Source of the DNA: Nitrospirota bacterium
GTDB taxonomy: Bacteria > Nitrospirota > Thermodesulfovibrionia > Thermodesulfovibrionales > Dissulfurispiraceae
NCBI GenBank assembly: GCA_015233365.1
Contig: JADFXU010000002.1
Location: 62,001 to 126,000 of the forward strand
Reading direction: 5' to 3'
Length of the DNA stretch: 64,000 bases
A program made the position numbers and the translations under genes. The notes beneath the pieces are model-generated. The model was not told the origin of the DNA, searched no databases, and saw only the letters and a program-made list of their open reading frames with translations. Below are positions 43,254 through 52,616 of the stretch, piece by piece; the first letter of the stretch is position 1; each line of letters starts with the position of its first letter.

Positions 43254-43522
43254 ATTTCCTTTGTCGTGATTCTACGGCTTAGTCAATCCCCTTATCAAAT
43301 AGATTACTTCAACCGGCTGTATTCTCTCCATCACTACGGCTAAGAGCAGAAGGATCAACACATGTTTCCTTTATATCTTACTTTGGACGTCATGTCCAAT
43401 ACTTCCGTCCTATAAAATGTGTCTTAAGTATAGGAAATATCTATTTGTAACATTGATATAAGTTAGTTAAGATTACGTTAAAGAGTTATAAGCAACCTTA
43501 TGAAAAAAAGGAGGGGTAGATT
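43254..43522. promoter_or_regulatory. divergent selD / LysR-domain spacer with weak Pho-like repeat
   Basis: About 270 bases, AT-rich toward the right. A TGTAAC at 43450 is followed at 11-bp steps by TATAAG, TAAGAT and TAAAGA; this is only a partial match to the Pho boxes elsewhere and is listed with low confidence. GGAGGGG precedes the LysR-domain ATG. No HTH-encoding remnant is visible upstream. Confidence 0.3.
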
Positions 43523-44155
43523 ATGAAAAGGACATTTACACTTGGAGCAAGCACGATCCCCGGAGAATACATTGTGCCCCGGCTGCTGTCCCGCATCATC
43601 AGCCAGTTGCCCGATATCGAACTTAAAGTGGAAATATCGGACAGCATGAAGGTGTTTGATAGAGTCAAAAAGGGCGAAATCGAAGCAGGCATCATCGGAG
43701 TGAAATATGATTCTCCGGACGTGGATTTTGTTGCAGTGGTGAAGGACGACCGCCTTGTTTTCATAGCGCCGCAGGGACATCCTCTTAGCGGTAAGAAAGG
43801 AGTGGCTGTTAATGACCTGAAAGGCCAAGACTTTCTGGATAGAGAGCCCGGGTCAGGGACCAAGGCCGCATATGAAAAAGCCTTTAAAGACGCCGGCCTC
43901 TCTATGGACGACCTCAGTGTTGTTGCCGAGATAAGTGACACGTCCGGAATTATTCAGGCAGTCGAAGGCGACGCCGGCATTTCAGTGGTGTCTGAGTTTG
44001 CTGCAAAAGAGGCCGTAGAATTAAAAAGGGTCAACGTACTGGATATTCCTATGCGCGGGATGACGAGGGATTTTTATGTTATCACCCGCAAGGGCGCGCC
44101 GCTGTCGAAAGACGCGGCTTCAGTCGTCTCCGTGATAAAGAAGACTTTGAAATAA
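43523..44155 (+). CDS. orphan LysR-type effector-binding domain protein, 210 aa
   Basis: The protein starts MKRTFTLGASTIPGEYIVPR, exactly where the effector domain of LysR-type regulators begins, and runs as a complete periplasmic-binding-protein fold (DRLVFIAPQGHPLSG, EPGSGTKAAYEKAF). The N-terminal winged helix is missing, and the good ribosome binding site (AGGAGGGG) and start at the domain boundary suggest a real protein rather than a truncated call. No signal peptide. LysR regulators of this kind are found beside selenium genes in related genomes; next to selD a selenium or sulfur ligand sensor is possible but not shown. Confidence 0.75.
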   Translation: MKRTFTLGASTIPGEYIVPRLLSRIISQLPDIELKVEISDSMKVFDRVKKGEIEAGIIGVKYDSPDVDFVAVVKDDRLVFIAPQGHPLSGKKGVAVNDLKGQDFLDREPGSGTKAAYEKAFKDAGLSMDDLSVVAEISDTSGIIQAVEGDAGISVVSEFAAKEAVELKRVNVLDIPMRGMTRDFYVITRKGAPLSKDAASVVSVIKKTLK

Positions 44156-44184
44156 GGCCGTACCGGATATCGATCACGGAAACT

Positions 44185-44670
44185 CTGAAAAAGATTGATT
44201 TTTTTGCATGGCTATGCCTGGCGATAAGGGTAGTTATCGGGACGGTATTCATTTACGCCGGAATCGTGAAGCTTCTCGACATCAAAGCATTTGCTCATAA
44301 GATCGAGCAATATGATATGGTTCCGGACGAGCTGCTGCCGGTTGCAGCCGTCGCACTCCCTGTTTTCGAAACTATTGCCGGTTTAGGATTAATATTTGAT
44401 ATTCCGGGCAGTCTGATTGCCATCTCGTCGCTGCTCATATTGTTCATCGCTGTCCTGGGATACGGCATCCTGAACGATCTGGATGTCGATTGCGGCTGTT
44501 TCTCTCAAGTAGAAATCGCAAATCGGGGCAATCTCAGGCAGGCGCTTTACCGCGATCTCTTCATGGTTGCAGCAGTGCTGTTCTTATCTGTATCCGGAAG
44601 GGTGCGGACATTGTATTCGCAACACTCCTCTCTGCGGGGGAAATTAAGATTATTTAAAGGAGGAAGTTAA
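44185..44670 (+). CDS. MauE/DoxX-family membrane protein (start uncertain)
   Basis: Four-span protein with AIRVVIGTVFIYAGIVKLLD at its N-terminus and LDVDCGCFSQ near residue 100, typical of MauE/DoxX proteins that help disulfide or quinone-linked redox maturation. The reading frame extends upstream of the GTG at 44266 through the first membrane span with no canonical start codon; CTG 44185 is used here as a placeholder, and coding could start as early as about 44150. A sequencing error or a start coupled to the LysR-domain gene stop is possible. Followed by a rhodanese. Confidence 0.7.
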   Translation: MKKIDFFAWLCLAIRVVIGTVFIYAGIVKLLDIKAFAHKIEQYDMVPDELLPVAAVALPVFETIAGLGLIFDIPGSLIAISSLLILFIAVLGYGILNDLDVDCGCFSQVEIANRGNLRQALYRDLFMVAAVLFLSVSGRVRTLYSQHSSLRGKLRLFKGGS

Positions 44671-44673
44671 AAA

Positions 44674-45180
44674 ATGTTGGGGCAAAAAGTTATTATTTCA
44701 GCGGCGGCAGTAATCCTGGTGTTAGTGGTTGCCGGTACAGGACTGGCGTTCGGCACCAAAGACCTGGACAACGAAAAAATCGCTGTAAATTTCTATCGCG
44801 AAGTCGAGCGGGGCGGATACAAAGTGGTAGCAGCCAATGAGCTTAAAAGCTGGATAGATCAAAGAAAAGACATGCTCATTGTAGATACCATGCCTTACGA
44901 AGACAGCTACAGAAAGGTCCATATTCCCGGCGCACTCAATTTCGTCTTCCCGGTGCCCGAGATGAAAACTATGGACGAAAAGACAAAGAGCGACTTTCTG
45001 AAGCTGCTCGGTCAAAGCAAAGGCCGGCTTATAGTTTTCTACTGCGGCTTTACTCAGTGTACGAGAAGCCATAATGCCGCAATGTGGGCGGTGAAGCTGG
45101 GATACAAGAATGTGTATCGCTATCCGGGGGGCATCAAGGCATGGGAAGAGGGGGATTATCCGGTCGAGAATCCCAAGTAA
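44674..45180 (+). CDS. periplasmic rhodanese-domain protein
   Basis: ATG 44674 after GGAGG. Signal peptide of about 27 residues (VIISAAAVILVLVVAGTGLA). The rhodanese domain has IVDTMPYEDSYRKVHIPGAL and the active loop VFYCGFTQCTRS, where the first cysteine (in YCGF) is the expected sulfur acceptor; the loop has a second cysteine. Sulfur (or selenium) transfer outside the cytoplasm is likely. With the MauE/DoxX gene directly upstream it may form a redox/sulfur-handling pair. Confidence 0.85.
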   Translation: MLGQKVIISAAAVILVLVVAGTGLAFGTKDLDNEKIAVNFYREVERGGYKVVAANELKSWIDQRKDMLIVDTMPYEDSYRKVHIPGALNFVFPVPEMKTMDEKTKSDFLKLLGQSKGRLIVFYCGFTQCTRSHNAAMWAVKLGYKNVYRYPGGIKAWEEGDYPVENPK

Positions 45181-45346
45181 TACCGATAATAACGGATATG
45201 GCGGACGCCTGTGTGCTCGTCGATTAAGGACCGCGGAACGAGATCTATTGCTCGGTAAGGGGCTTGATATTGTTCGCTAACCTTGTCATGACAAAAGTCA
45301 GGCGGTAGCGTCCAATGCCGGCATCAAGATCCGAAGGCGGCAAGGC

Positions 45347-46339
45347 ATGATAAAGGAGATCATCAGGAAATCATTAAATGGCGCAACACTTGTTAAAGAA
45401 GAGATTGCTTCATTGTTTTCGGTTCCTCTCTTTTCTGAAGAATCATCAATGATAATTGCAGCTTCAAGAAAGAAAAGTGAAACAGCGAGCAGGGGGACAG
45501 CAGAAGTTCATGCACAGGTCGGATTAAATGTAGCCCCGTGCCCCAAGAACTGCGCCTTCTGTTCTTTTGCAGTCAGGAATAAGGTCTTTAGTGAAACTCG
45601 CGAGATTTCGCGCCAGGAAGCCATTAAAAAAGCGAAACAATTTGAAACTGACGGAGCTAATGCCATTTACGTTATGAGCACGGCGGATTATCCTTTCGAG
45701 AAGTTCATAGATATTTCCGGGGACATTCGAAAAAAACTCCATCCGGAAACGATACTGGTTGCAAATGTCGGGGATTTTTCAAAAGATCAGGCTGGACAAC
45801 TCAAAGACACAGGGTTCTCAGGCATTTATCATGCGGTCCGGTTAGGCGAAGGCAGAGATACCACCATTCGGGTGGAAACAAGACTGGAAACATTAGAAAA
45901 TGCTAGACAAGCCGGCTTGATCCTGGGGACCTGTGTGGAGCCGGTTGGAAATGAACATAGCGTCGAGGAACTGGTGGAGAAAACAATCATAACCCGTGAT
46001 GCGAAACCCGTATACAGCGGATCGGCAAGACGCATTCCCATCCCTAATACCAAAATGGCGGAGTACGGGGTAGTAAGCGAAGCAAGGATGGCTCATATCC
46101 TTGCCGTCGTCAGATTGGCGCTTAATTATGCTATCCCCGGCAACTGCACTCACGAGCCTAATGTCATAGGCGCAGCGGCAGGGGCCAACCTGTTGTGGGC
46201 CGAGGCCGGCTCCAATCCCCGCGATACAGAGCAGGAGACAGAAGGAAAGCGGGGAATGACCGTGATGGACTGTGTAAGGGTTCTACACGAAGCCGAATGG
46301 AAAGTCACACAGGGACCATCAAAATTTTTCAGCGCATAA
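45347..46339 (+). CDS. BioB/HydE/PylB-type radical SAM protein
   Basis: Cytoplasmic radical SAM enzyme, 330 residues. The cluster motif C-x3-C-x2-C is in CPKNCAFCSF; a glycine-rich SAM motif and GTCVEPVGNEHSVEELV follow, and the C-terminus ends in a small capping region (VTQGPSKFFSA). Overall architecture is of the biotin-synthase group, but the extra C-terminal motifs of real BioB and the [2Fe-2S] cysteines are not evident, so it is not called BioB. HydE (needs hydrogenase) and methylornithine synthase (PylB) are the alternatives; no partner genes adjacent. The N-terminal start is the first ATG after GGCAAGG. Confidence 0.78.
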   Translation: MIKEIIRKSLNGATLVKEEIASLFSVPLFSEESSMIIAASRKKSETASRGTAEVHAQVGLNVAPCPKNCAFCSFAVRNKVFSETREISRQEAIKKAKQFETDGANAIYVMSTADYPFEKFIDISGDIRKKLHPETILVANVGDFSKDQAGQLKDTGFSGIYHAVRLGEGRDTTIRVETRLETLENARQAGLILGTCVEPVGNEHSVEELVEKTIITRDAKPVYSGSARRIPIPNTKMAEYGVVSEARMAHILAVVRLALNYAIPGNCTHEPNVIGAAAGANLLWAEAGSNPRDTEQETEGKRGMTVMDCVRVLHEAEWKVTQGPSKFFSA

Positions 46340-46402
46340 AATGGGGCGAAATTTGGTATCTGTCCGCCCTGTGCTGAGTATTTTCAGAGCAGCGATGTTA
46401 CA

Positions 46403-49144
46403 TCACAGCTTGTCGATCCTGACAGCACACGATTTGTATTCAGGTGTGCCGGATATGCGGCACCTGTGTTCCGATGTAACAATATTAGTAAGGGTGTCCT
46501 GGTAATGAAATGAGAGAAAAACGTTCCCTTTTTGTGAACGGTCCGTCAGCCTGGTTTTGACTGTTATCGAACCGCGGCGCGAAGAAACCGTTACTGTTTC
46601 CCCTGTTTTTATTCCCAGCCTGTCGGCGTCATCAGGGTTTATTTCAAGCAATTCCTCCGGGCACAATTCCATTATGCCGCTCACATGCCTTGTCATTGAG
46701 CCGTTGTTGTAGTGTTCGCGTCTCCGGCCTGTAATCAGAACAAAGGGATATTGTTCACTCGGGACTTCACCCGAACCTATATGTTCGAGAGCAATAAAAC
46801 ACGCACGTCCGTTCGCCCTTGAAAATGTCTCTTGATATAAGGTAGTTGTTCCGGGATGCTCCTTGGTCGGACACGGCCACTGAATGCCCTCCTTTTCAAT
46901 CCTTTTGTAACTGATGCCGCCATAAATGGACACCAGGCTTGCAATTTCATCCATTATCTCTGAAGGATTGCTGTATTTCATCGGATATCCCATTCTTGTT
47001 GCTATTTCACAGAGTGCCTGCCATTCGGCCATGCCTGAAAGGGGCTCTATTGCCTTTCTGATTCTTTGTACTCTTCGTTCTCCATTCGTAAAAGTGCCAT
47101 CTTTTTCAGCAAAGGAAGCTCCCGGCAGTATCACATGAGCAAACTGTGTTGTCTCTGTTGGAAAAATATCCTGAACGACCAGAAACTCAAGTGAACGGAG
47201 CGCTTCCCGCACATGGTGAAGGTCCGGATCCGTATGTGCCGGGTCTTCGCCCAGAATATACAGCCCTTTGAACGTGCCTTTTTTAGCTTCATCAAGCATT
47301 TCAACTGACTTGAGTCCAGGGTTGGATGAAAGTTTTGCGCCCCACGCTTTTTCAAACTTATCGAGAATCCGGGGATTTGTGACAGATTGATATCCCGGGA
47401 ATGTTGCCGGAAGAGGTCCCATATCGGAAGCCCCCTGAACATTATTTTGTCCTCTCAGGGCCATAATTCCCGTGGAAGGGCGGCCTATATGTCCGCAGAC
47501 AAGAGCCAGATTGGCTATTGCCATGGCATTTTCAGTGCCGGTCAGATGTTCAGTTACTCCAAGTCCATAGACTATCGTGGCGGCTTTAGCGCCTGCGTAA
47601 ATGCGGGCAGCTTGAGTAAGCCGGTCAGGGGAAACCCCTGTGATTTTTTCGACGTTTTCAGGGGTGTATTTCCTTACTGCTTCCTGAAGGTCCGCAAAAC
47701 CTTCCGTCCTTTTCTCGATGAATTCCCCGTTATGCAATCCCTCCTTCAAAATAATATGGATCATCCCGTTCAAAAGGGCTATATTTGAGCCGGGTCTGAG
47801 GTTCAGCCATACGTTGGCCTTGCTCACAAGTTCGATCTTCCGGGGGTCAGCTACAATAATACGCGCCCCCCGGCGAATCGCTTTTTTTACATTCAGCGAG
47901 ACGATCGGATGTCCTTCGGTCGTGTTTGACCCAAAAATAAAAAGCACATCGGAGTCGCCTATCTGGTTGAAAGAATTACTTGCCGCTCCTGCTCCCAGAG
48001 AGGTTGCCAGGCCGGCAACGGTAGGGGCATGACAGACCCGGGCACAGTTATCCACATTGTTGGTGCCAAAAACAGCCCTGACTACCTTAGACACCAAATA
48101 ATTTTCTTCATTAGTACAGCGGGAGGAGGAGAAACCGCCCAAGGCCTCCGGCCCATATTTTGCCTTAAGTTCTTTGAAGCGGGTTGCAACCAGGTCAAAT
48201 GCTTCATCCCATGACGCTGCCCGGAAGCCGGAGCTTTCGCGGATAAGTGGCGACGTGAGTCGGTCCGGGTGATGGATGAACTCGTAGCCGTATCTTCCCT
48301 TTATGCAGAGGTTGCCCCTGTTCACAGGGGCTGCATAGTCCGATATCACCTTGACAACTCTGTTGTTCTTCACGGTCAAATAGAAATTGCATCCAGTCCC
48401 GCAGTATGTACAGGTGGTCTTCACTTGTTGCATCTGATAAGGGCGCCCCTTGCCCCTCTCACACCTGTTAGTCAACGCAGCTGTCGGGCACGCGGAGACA
48501 CATTGTCCGCAGAACTCACAATTGTCGAGCGAACGGGGCTTACGGAACGCGGTGTCGGGGAGCGAATCAAAACCTTTTCCGGTGATATCTATTGTTCCGG
48601 CCATTACAACGTCATTACATATCCTTGTGCACCGGCCGCACAATATACATTTGTTCGGTTCATAGGTTATAAAGGGGTTATCCTCCCTCACAGGGAGATT
48701 CCACTTTTCGCCCCTCAAATCACTTGAATTTAGCTCTGTATTTATCCCGGAGAGACCCCTGCAGTCGGCCCCATATTCATATACGATGTCCTGAAGCCGG
48801 CAGTCGCTTGTCTTTTCGCAATGCGGGCAGTCAAAGGGGTGGTTGGAGAGGATCAACGCGAGATTTGTCTTTCTCAACGCAGTGAGTTTTTCGCTTTCGG
48901 TTATGACCTCCATGCCGTCTTCAACAGGAGTTGTGCAGGAAGAAAGAGGTTTGTAGTACCCCTTCACTTCGACAAGGCAGAGCCTGCAGCCGCCATACGG
49001 TTCAAGGCGCTTGTCATAGCATAACGTCGGAATTTTTATGTGCACGTTTCTGCACACATCGAGGATCGTCTTTCCGCTCTCGCAAGACAGAGTGGCGTTA
49101 TTTATTTTGATTGTGATCAGCTTTTCGGATGTCCGTGTTATCAA
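46403..49144 (-). CDS. formate dehydrogenase alpha subunit, NuoG-like N-terminus
   Basis: Large 913-residue molybdo/tungstopterin oxidoreductase. TTG start at 49144 after GAGGAG. Domains: plant-type 2Fe-2S (CRLCLVEVKGYYKPLSSC, residues about 30-80), His/Cys 4Fe-4S (HPFDCPHCEKTSDC), two further 4Fe-4S clusters (CILCGRCTRIC and CEFCGQCVSACP), then the molybdopterin domain with TTCTYCGTGC. The active-site ligand residue in VCHAPTVAG is Cys (codon TGT at 48034-48032), not Sec. No beta or gamma subunit lies adjacent, so it may work as a soluble enzyme with a distant partner or ferredoxin/NAD-linked complex. Isolated here. Confidence 0.93.
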   Translation of the reverse strand: MITRTSEKLITIKINNATLSCESGKTILDVCRNVHIKIPTLCYDKRLEPYGGCRLCLVEVKGYYKPLSSCTTPVEDGMEVITESEKLTALRKTNLALILSNHPFDCPHCEKTSDCRLQDIVYEYGADCRGLSGINTELNSSDLRGEKWNLPVREDNPFITYEPNKCILCGRCTRICNDVVMAGTIDITGKGFDSLPDTAFRKPRSLDNCEFCGQCVSACPTAALTNRCERGKGRPYQMQQVKTTCTYCGTGCNFYLTVKNNRVVKVISDYAAPVNRGNLCIKGRYGYEFIHHPDRLTSPLIRESSGFRAASWDEAFDLVATRFKELKAKYGPEALGGFSSSRCTNEENYLVSKVVRAVFGTNNVDNCARVCHAPTVAGLATSLGAGAASNSFNQIGDSDVLFIFGSNTTEGHPIVSLNVKKAIRRGARIIVADPRKIELVSKANVWLNLRPGSNIALLNGMIHIILKEGLHNGEFIEKRTEGFADLQEAVRKYTPENVEKITGVSPDRLTQAARIYAGAKAATIVYGLGVTEHLTGTENAMAIANLALVCGHIGRPSTGIMALRGQNNVQGASDMGPLPATFPGYQSVTNPRILDKFEKAWGAKLSSNPGLKSVEMLDEAKKGTFKGLYILGEDPAHTDPDLHHVREALRSLEFLVVQDIFPTETTQFAHVILPGASFAEKDGTFTNGERRVQRIRKAIEPLSGMAEWQALCEIATRMGYPMKYSNPSEIMDEIASLVSIYGGISYKRIEKEGIQWPCPTKEHPGTTTLYQETFSRANGRACFIALEHIGSGEVPSEQYPFVLITGRRREHYNNGSMTRHVSGIMELCPEELLEINPDDADRLGIKTGETVTVSSRRGSITVKTRLTDRSQKGNVFLSFHYQDTLTNIVTSEHRCRISGTPEYKSCAVRIDKL

Positions 49145-49666
49145 GTTCGTTTCTCCTCACGATAGGCAAGTATCGACAATTCCGATATATTAAATAGATA
49201 AATTCAATCAGTCAAACTCATAATATTCATGTCATTGATCAATCTGTCTCATGAAACATTCATAAATAAATATTCCTGGAGAGATGAAATGAAATAAACT
49301 TGTTTTCTAAAGAACATCGGGATGTTGTTCGGGAAGAACAGAAAGAGTACACACGAAGGTTTTTTTCTACGTTATGTCACTTTCGTGTTGGTTATTAGAA
49401 GAACTTCAAAATAGAGGGGTGCGCACTTCCAGTCGTATTCTGCATACAGTTGCATGAATCCTAAAATGCTGAGTATAAGTAGTACACCTCTGAACTTTTC
49501 GCTTCTTGAAAGTGTGATGTAGTCGGTGTGCCAGTTTAAAGCTCCGCCATTTTGAACCCGCAAATTCTATATGTACACCGCAAACCGATTTTCACGCTCT
49601 CTTACTGTACTTCATAATAAATAAGACAGAATTATGATGTTATCCATTAAGTTATAATACTATTGT
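49145..49666. other. intergenic region, no gene recognised
   Basis: About 520 bases between divergent fdh and rnhA. A short inverted motif GAACATC/GATGTTC lies near 49312. A minus-strand frame at 49372-49563 (63 aa, MRVQNGGALNW) has no ribosome binding site and no recognised domain, so I do not call it. Promoters for both neighbours must lie here but cannot be pinned down. Confidence 0.4.
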
Positions 49667-50125
49667 ATGAAAACTGATGATCGTCCTTTTGTTGAAATTT
49701 TTGCTGACGGGGCCTGCAGCGGCAATCCCGGTGTCGGGGGATATGGCGCTATCCTGCGATCAGGAGAAAAAGAAAGGGAGTTGTCCGGCTGCGAGAAGAT
49801 GACGACGAACAACAGGATGGAACTGCTTGGCGTTATTGCTGCCCTTGAAGCCCTAAAAAAGCCGTGCAGGGTCAGGGTTATATCCGACTCGAACTATGTA
49901 GTAAAGGGCATGACCGAGTGGGTCAAGGGATGGTTAAGGAACAACTGGAAAAACTCTCAAAAAAAGGATGTGCTGAATAGAGATCTCTGGGAGAGACTGC
50001 TTAAAGCATGCGAGCCCCATGAAATAAAGTGGGAGTGGATCAGGGGGCATAACGGCCATTGCGAGAACGAACGTTGTGACCAGCTGGCAAGAAATGCCAT
50101 CGAAAAATGCAGGGAGAGGATATAG
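49667..50125 (+). CDS. rnhA: ribonuclease HI
   Basis: Degrades the RNA strand of RNA-DNA hybrids in the cytoplasm. Catalytic acidic residues are all visible: D in [12 protein letters not shown] in [14 protein letters not shown] in ISDSNYVV and D in NERCDQLAR. Length 152 is normal and the basic handle region ([18 protein letters not shown]) is present. It overlaps the start region of the U32 peptidase gene. Confidence 0.95.
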   Translation: MKTDDRPFVEIFADGACSGNPGVGGYGAILRSGEKERELSGCEKMTTNNRMELLGVIAALEALKKPCRVRVISDSNYVVKGMTEWVKGWLRNNWKNSQKKDVLNRDLWERLLKACEPHEIKWEWIRGHNGHCENERCDQLARNAIEKCRERI

Positions 50126-50127
50126 TT

Positions 50128-51351
50128 TTGAAAAGGCCTGAATTGCTCGCCCCTGCGGGGGATTTCGAGAAAATGAAGACAGCTATCCATTACGGGGCTG
50201 ATGCGGTATATCTTGGCTCTTCCATGTTCAGCCTGAGAGGCAGGGCCGGCAATTTCGGGAGCGGGGACTTGCTCAACGCAGTTGAATATGCACGCGGGAA
50301 GGGAGTTCGCGTATATGTGACCGTCAATATATTCCCCCACAACAATGACCTGCCCGCGATAAGAGAACACATCGAACAACTCAGCGATATCAGTCCGGAT
50401 GCTGTTATCTTATCCGATCCTGGAGTTTTTGCCCAGTTGAAAAAAACAGCTCCCGCCATTCCCATTCACATCAGCACCCAGGCAAACATTACTAATGTTG
50501 CCGCAGCGCGTTTCTGGGAGGACTGTGGGGCAAAGCGGCTTGTTCTTTCCAGGGAACTGTCCCTGCCGGAGATAGAAGAGATCCGGAAGGGTGTTTCCGT
50601 GGAGCTTGAAGTCTTCGTGCATGGGTCTATTTGCATATCCTATTCAGGGCGGTGCTATATCAGCAGTTTCCTGGCTTCCCGGGGGGCCAATACAGGCGAA
50701 TGCACGAATTCCTGCAGATGGAACTACGCCTTGTTGGAGGAGAAGCGCCCCGGAGAATACTTTCCTGTTTTTGAGGACAGCAGGGGCACTTATCTGATGA
50801 GTTCAAAAGACCTGTGCATGCTGCCGTATCTTAATCTCCTTGTGGACGCGGGTGTTGACAGCTTCAAAATAGAAGGCAGGATGAAGGGCATTAATTATGT
50901 TGCCGGCGTGGTTAAAGTCTACAGGGAGGCAATCGATTCGATCAGAGACAGCGCGGATTACAGTGTTTTAAAAAGTTGGGTTGACGAACTCTCGATGTTC
51001 AGCAGCAGGGGATATACCACCGGCATGTTTTTCGGGAAACAGCCCGACACCGATTATAATTTTGACGGTGAAAGCTACCGCATGAGTCATGAACTGGTTG
51101 GTGTGGTAATGGATGTGAACGGGGGGTCTGCAAGAATAGCGCTCAGGAACAGGCTTGATAAAGGCGATACTATTGAATACCTTGCTCCGGGCCTTGAGGG
51201 CGCCTGCTTCACTGTTGAAGTGATGTTCGATGATGCCGGCATTGCTATTGTATCTGCAAGAAATGAAGATATTATCACCATTAATGTTCCGTATGGAGTC
51301 AGGCAGCAAGACCTTATACGAAGGAAGAAGAATTCCCGCAACTGCACTTAG
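50128..51351 (+). CDS. U32-family peptidase / TrhP-like tRNA hydroxylation protein
   Basis: TTG 50128 is chosen because GGGAGAGG sits 9 bases upstream and the protein then starts MKRPELLAPAGDFEKMK as is normal for the family; a frame from 50107 lies mostly in rnhA. The U32 signature ELEVFVHGSICISYSGRCYIS is present, with the cysteine set C...GECTNSCRW that likely binds a 4Fe-4S cluster. In E. coli TrhP and its relatives take part in 5-hydroxyuridine formation in tRNA; older names are collagenase-like peptidase. 407 residues. Confidence 0.85.
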   Translation: MKRPELLAPAGDFEKMKTAIHYGADAVYLGSSMFSLRGRAGNFGSGDLLNAVEYARGKGVRVYVTVNIFPHNNDLPAIREHIEQLSDISPDAVILSDPGVFAQLKKTAPAIPIHISTQANITNVAAARFWEDCGAKRLVLSRELSLPEIEEIRKGVSVELEVFVHGSICISYSGRCYISSFLASRGANTGECTNSCRWNYALLEEKRPGEYFPVFEDSRGTYLMSSKDLCMLPYLNLLVDAGVDSFKIEGRMKGINYVAGVVKVYREAIDSIRDSADYSVLKSWVDELSMFSSRGYTTGMFFGKQPDTDYNFDGESYRMSHELVGVVMDVNGGSARIALRNRLDKGDTIEYLAPGLEGACFTVEVMFDDAGIAIVSARNEDIITINVPYGVRQQDLIRRKKNSRNCT

Positions 51352-52010
51352 TGTTCTTTCGCTTGCGACTTCTTGAAAAAGGAAATGTTGATCTCAATCA
51401 TTTGCTGCTGGAATGCCTTGTAGTCGATGCCGAATTTCTCGCTGAGCCCCGAGGCAATTGACGCGTACCGCCCGAAGACCTCGCCTGTATCTGAGGCCGT
51501 GTACTGGTGTATGAACTTGTCACATAAGAGATGGGCATCATCAGAATCCGTATACGGGGTATTCCGGAGCGCCCTTTCAACCTGGAGAGTGATTTCCTTC
51601 CTGGTTTCCGCGGTTTCATCCCCGTATACGCGTTTTTTAAAGACCTGCCCTACAGAAAGATTTTCCGCGTCAAGGCATTGCTCAAAATTCCTGCAGTTCA
51701 CGCAGCAAAACCTGAGCTCGCTTTCCAGAGTTTTTATAATATAGACTTCGAGCAATTCCCTGAATGCCTTTTCGTCGTCAACAGGCGTTACTTTCAGCAA
51801 GTCCTCGATAAACGCATCGCTCTGTTCGGCAACACCTGCCGGCGTTTCCGAAATCCTCTTTGAATTCTCCGCGCCTATTATGCCGGCGGCCAATACCACA
51901 TAATAATGCAATTTTTCCGGGAACCCCTGAAGCCTCTTCCTGAATTCCCTATCGTTGATTTCTTTTAATACAGCCAACAGCGAAAATGTTGTCTCGTCCG
52001 GTCTCGGCAT
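51348..52010 (-). CDS. hypothetical protein with CxxC-x5-C motif, 220 aa
   Basis: ATG 52010 (MPRPDETTFSLLAVL) is used; a TTG-started frame reaches 52025, and no clear ribosome binding site is seen for either. The protein is helical and contains FCCVNCRNFEQCLD (C-C-x2-C-x5-C), which may bind a metal or cluster. I do not recognise the family. It converges with the U32 gene, overlapping by 4 bases. Confidence 0.7.
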   Translation of the reverse strand: MPRPDETTFSLLAVLKEINDREFRKRLQGFPEKLHYYVVLAAGIIGAENSKRISETPAGVAEQSDAFIEDLLKVTPVDDEKAFRELLEVYIIKTLESELRFCCVNCRNFEQCLDAENLSVGQVFKKRVYGDETAETRKEITLQVERALRNTPYTDSDDAHLLCDKFIHQYTASDTGEVFGRYASIASGLSEKFGIDYKAFQQQMIEINISFFKKSQAKEH

Positions 52011-52156
52011 TAAATATTTAAGCAAAATAACAAAAAAAGTTGCAACTTTCGAAATACATCCCAGAGCAGTCAGTACTATGTTCTGACTGCTCGACAGCTT
52101 ATGGACAGTAGGGTTAGAGGTTGAGTTCTCTTTTGTGATACGTTATGCTTTGATAT

Positions 52157-52570
52157 ATGCCTGTTTTTGTTGTTCATGAACACCATGCGCGTCACCTCCA
52201 TTTCGATTTCAGGCTTGAGATGGACGGCGTGCTCAAATCGTGGGCAGTGCCCAAAGGGCCATCGCTGAACCCGGCTGATAAACGGCTTGCTGTAATGGTC
52301 GAGGACCATCCGCTCGAATATGGCTCTTTTGAAGGCACGATAGCGGAGGGACTTTACGGGGCAGGGGCGGTTGCCATATGGGACGAGGGCCCTTACACCT
52401 TGATAAGCGGCGCTGTCAGCGACGGCAAACTTGAGGTGCGACTCGAAGGGAAGAAACCTAAAGGCATTTTCGTGATGACCAAAATGAAGGGCAAAGAAAA
52501 AGAGTGGCTGCTGATTAAGAAAAAGGACGGTTTTCCCGACCCTTTATTCAGGCTGCGTACAGTACTATAG
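52157..52570 (+). CDS. stand-alone LigD-type 3'-phosphoesterase domain protein
   Basis: 137-residue protein matching the phosphoesterase (PE) domain of LigD: FVVHEHHARHLHFDFRLE, DGVLKSWAVPKGPSLNPADKR, VEDHPLEYGSFEGTIAEG and YGAGAVAIWDEG. The metal-binding histidines in VHEHHARHLHFD are present. PE domains repair 3' ends in non-homologous end joining; stand-alone versions occur in bacteria and archaea. No Ku or ligase is adjacent. Confidence 0.88.
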   Translation: MPVFVVHEHHARHLHFDFRLEMDGVLKSWAVPKGPSLNPADKRLAVMVEDHPLEYGSFEGTIAEGLYGAGAVAIWDEGPYTLISGAVSDGKLEVRLEGKKPKGIFVMTKMKGKEKEWLLIKKKDGFPDPLFRLRTVL

Positions 52571-52616
52571 GCAATAGTTTGATTTTTATATGACTGTTTT
52601 GTTACATTTTTAAACT

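Noticed and set aside
48001-48060. Selenocysteine codon in formate dehydrogenase
   Set aside because: The active-site codon reads TGT (Cys), not TGA.
49372-49563. 63-residue minus-strand frame in the fdh-rnhA spacer
   Set aside because: No ribosome binding site and no recognised domain; a transposase-like impression of QNGGALNWHTDY was not convincing.
52575-52616. Possible Pho box before pyrE
   Set aside because: Only a single TTGTTACA is present, without the 11-bp series, and pyrE is not an expected Pho target.
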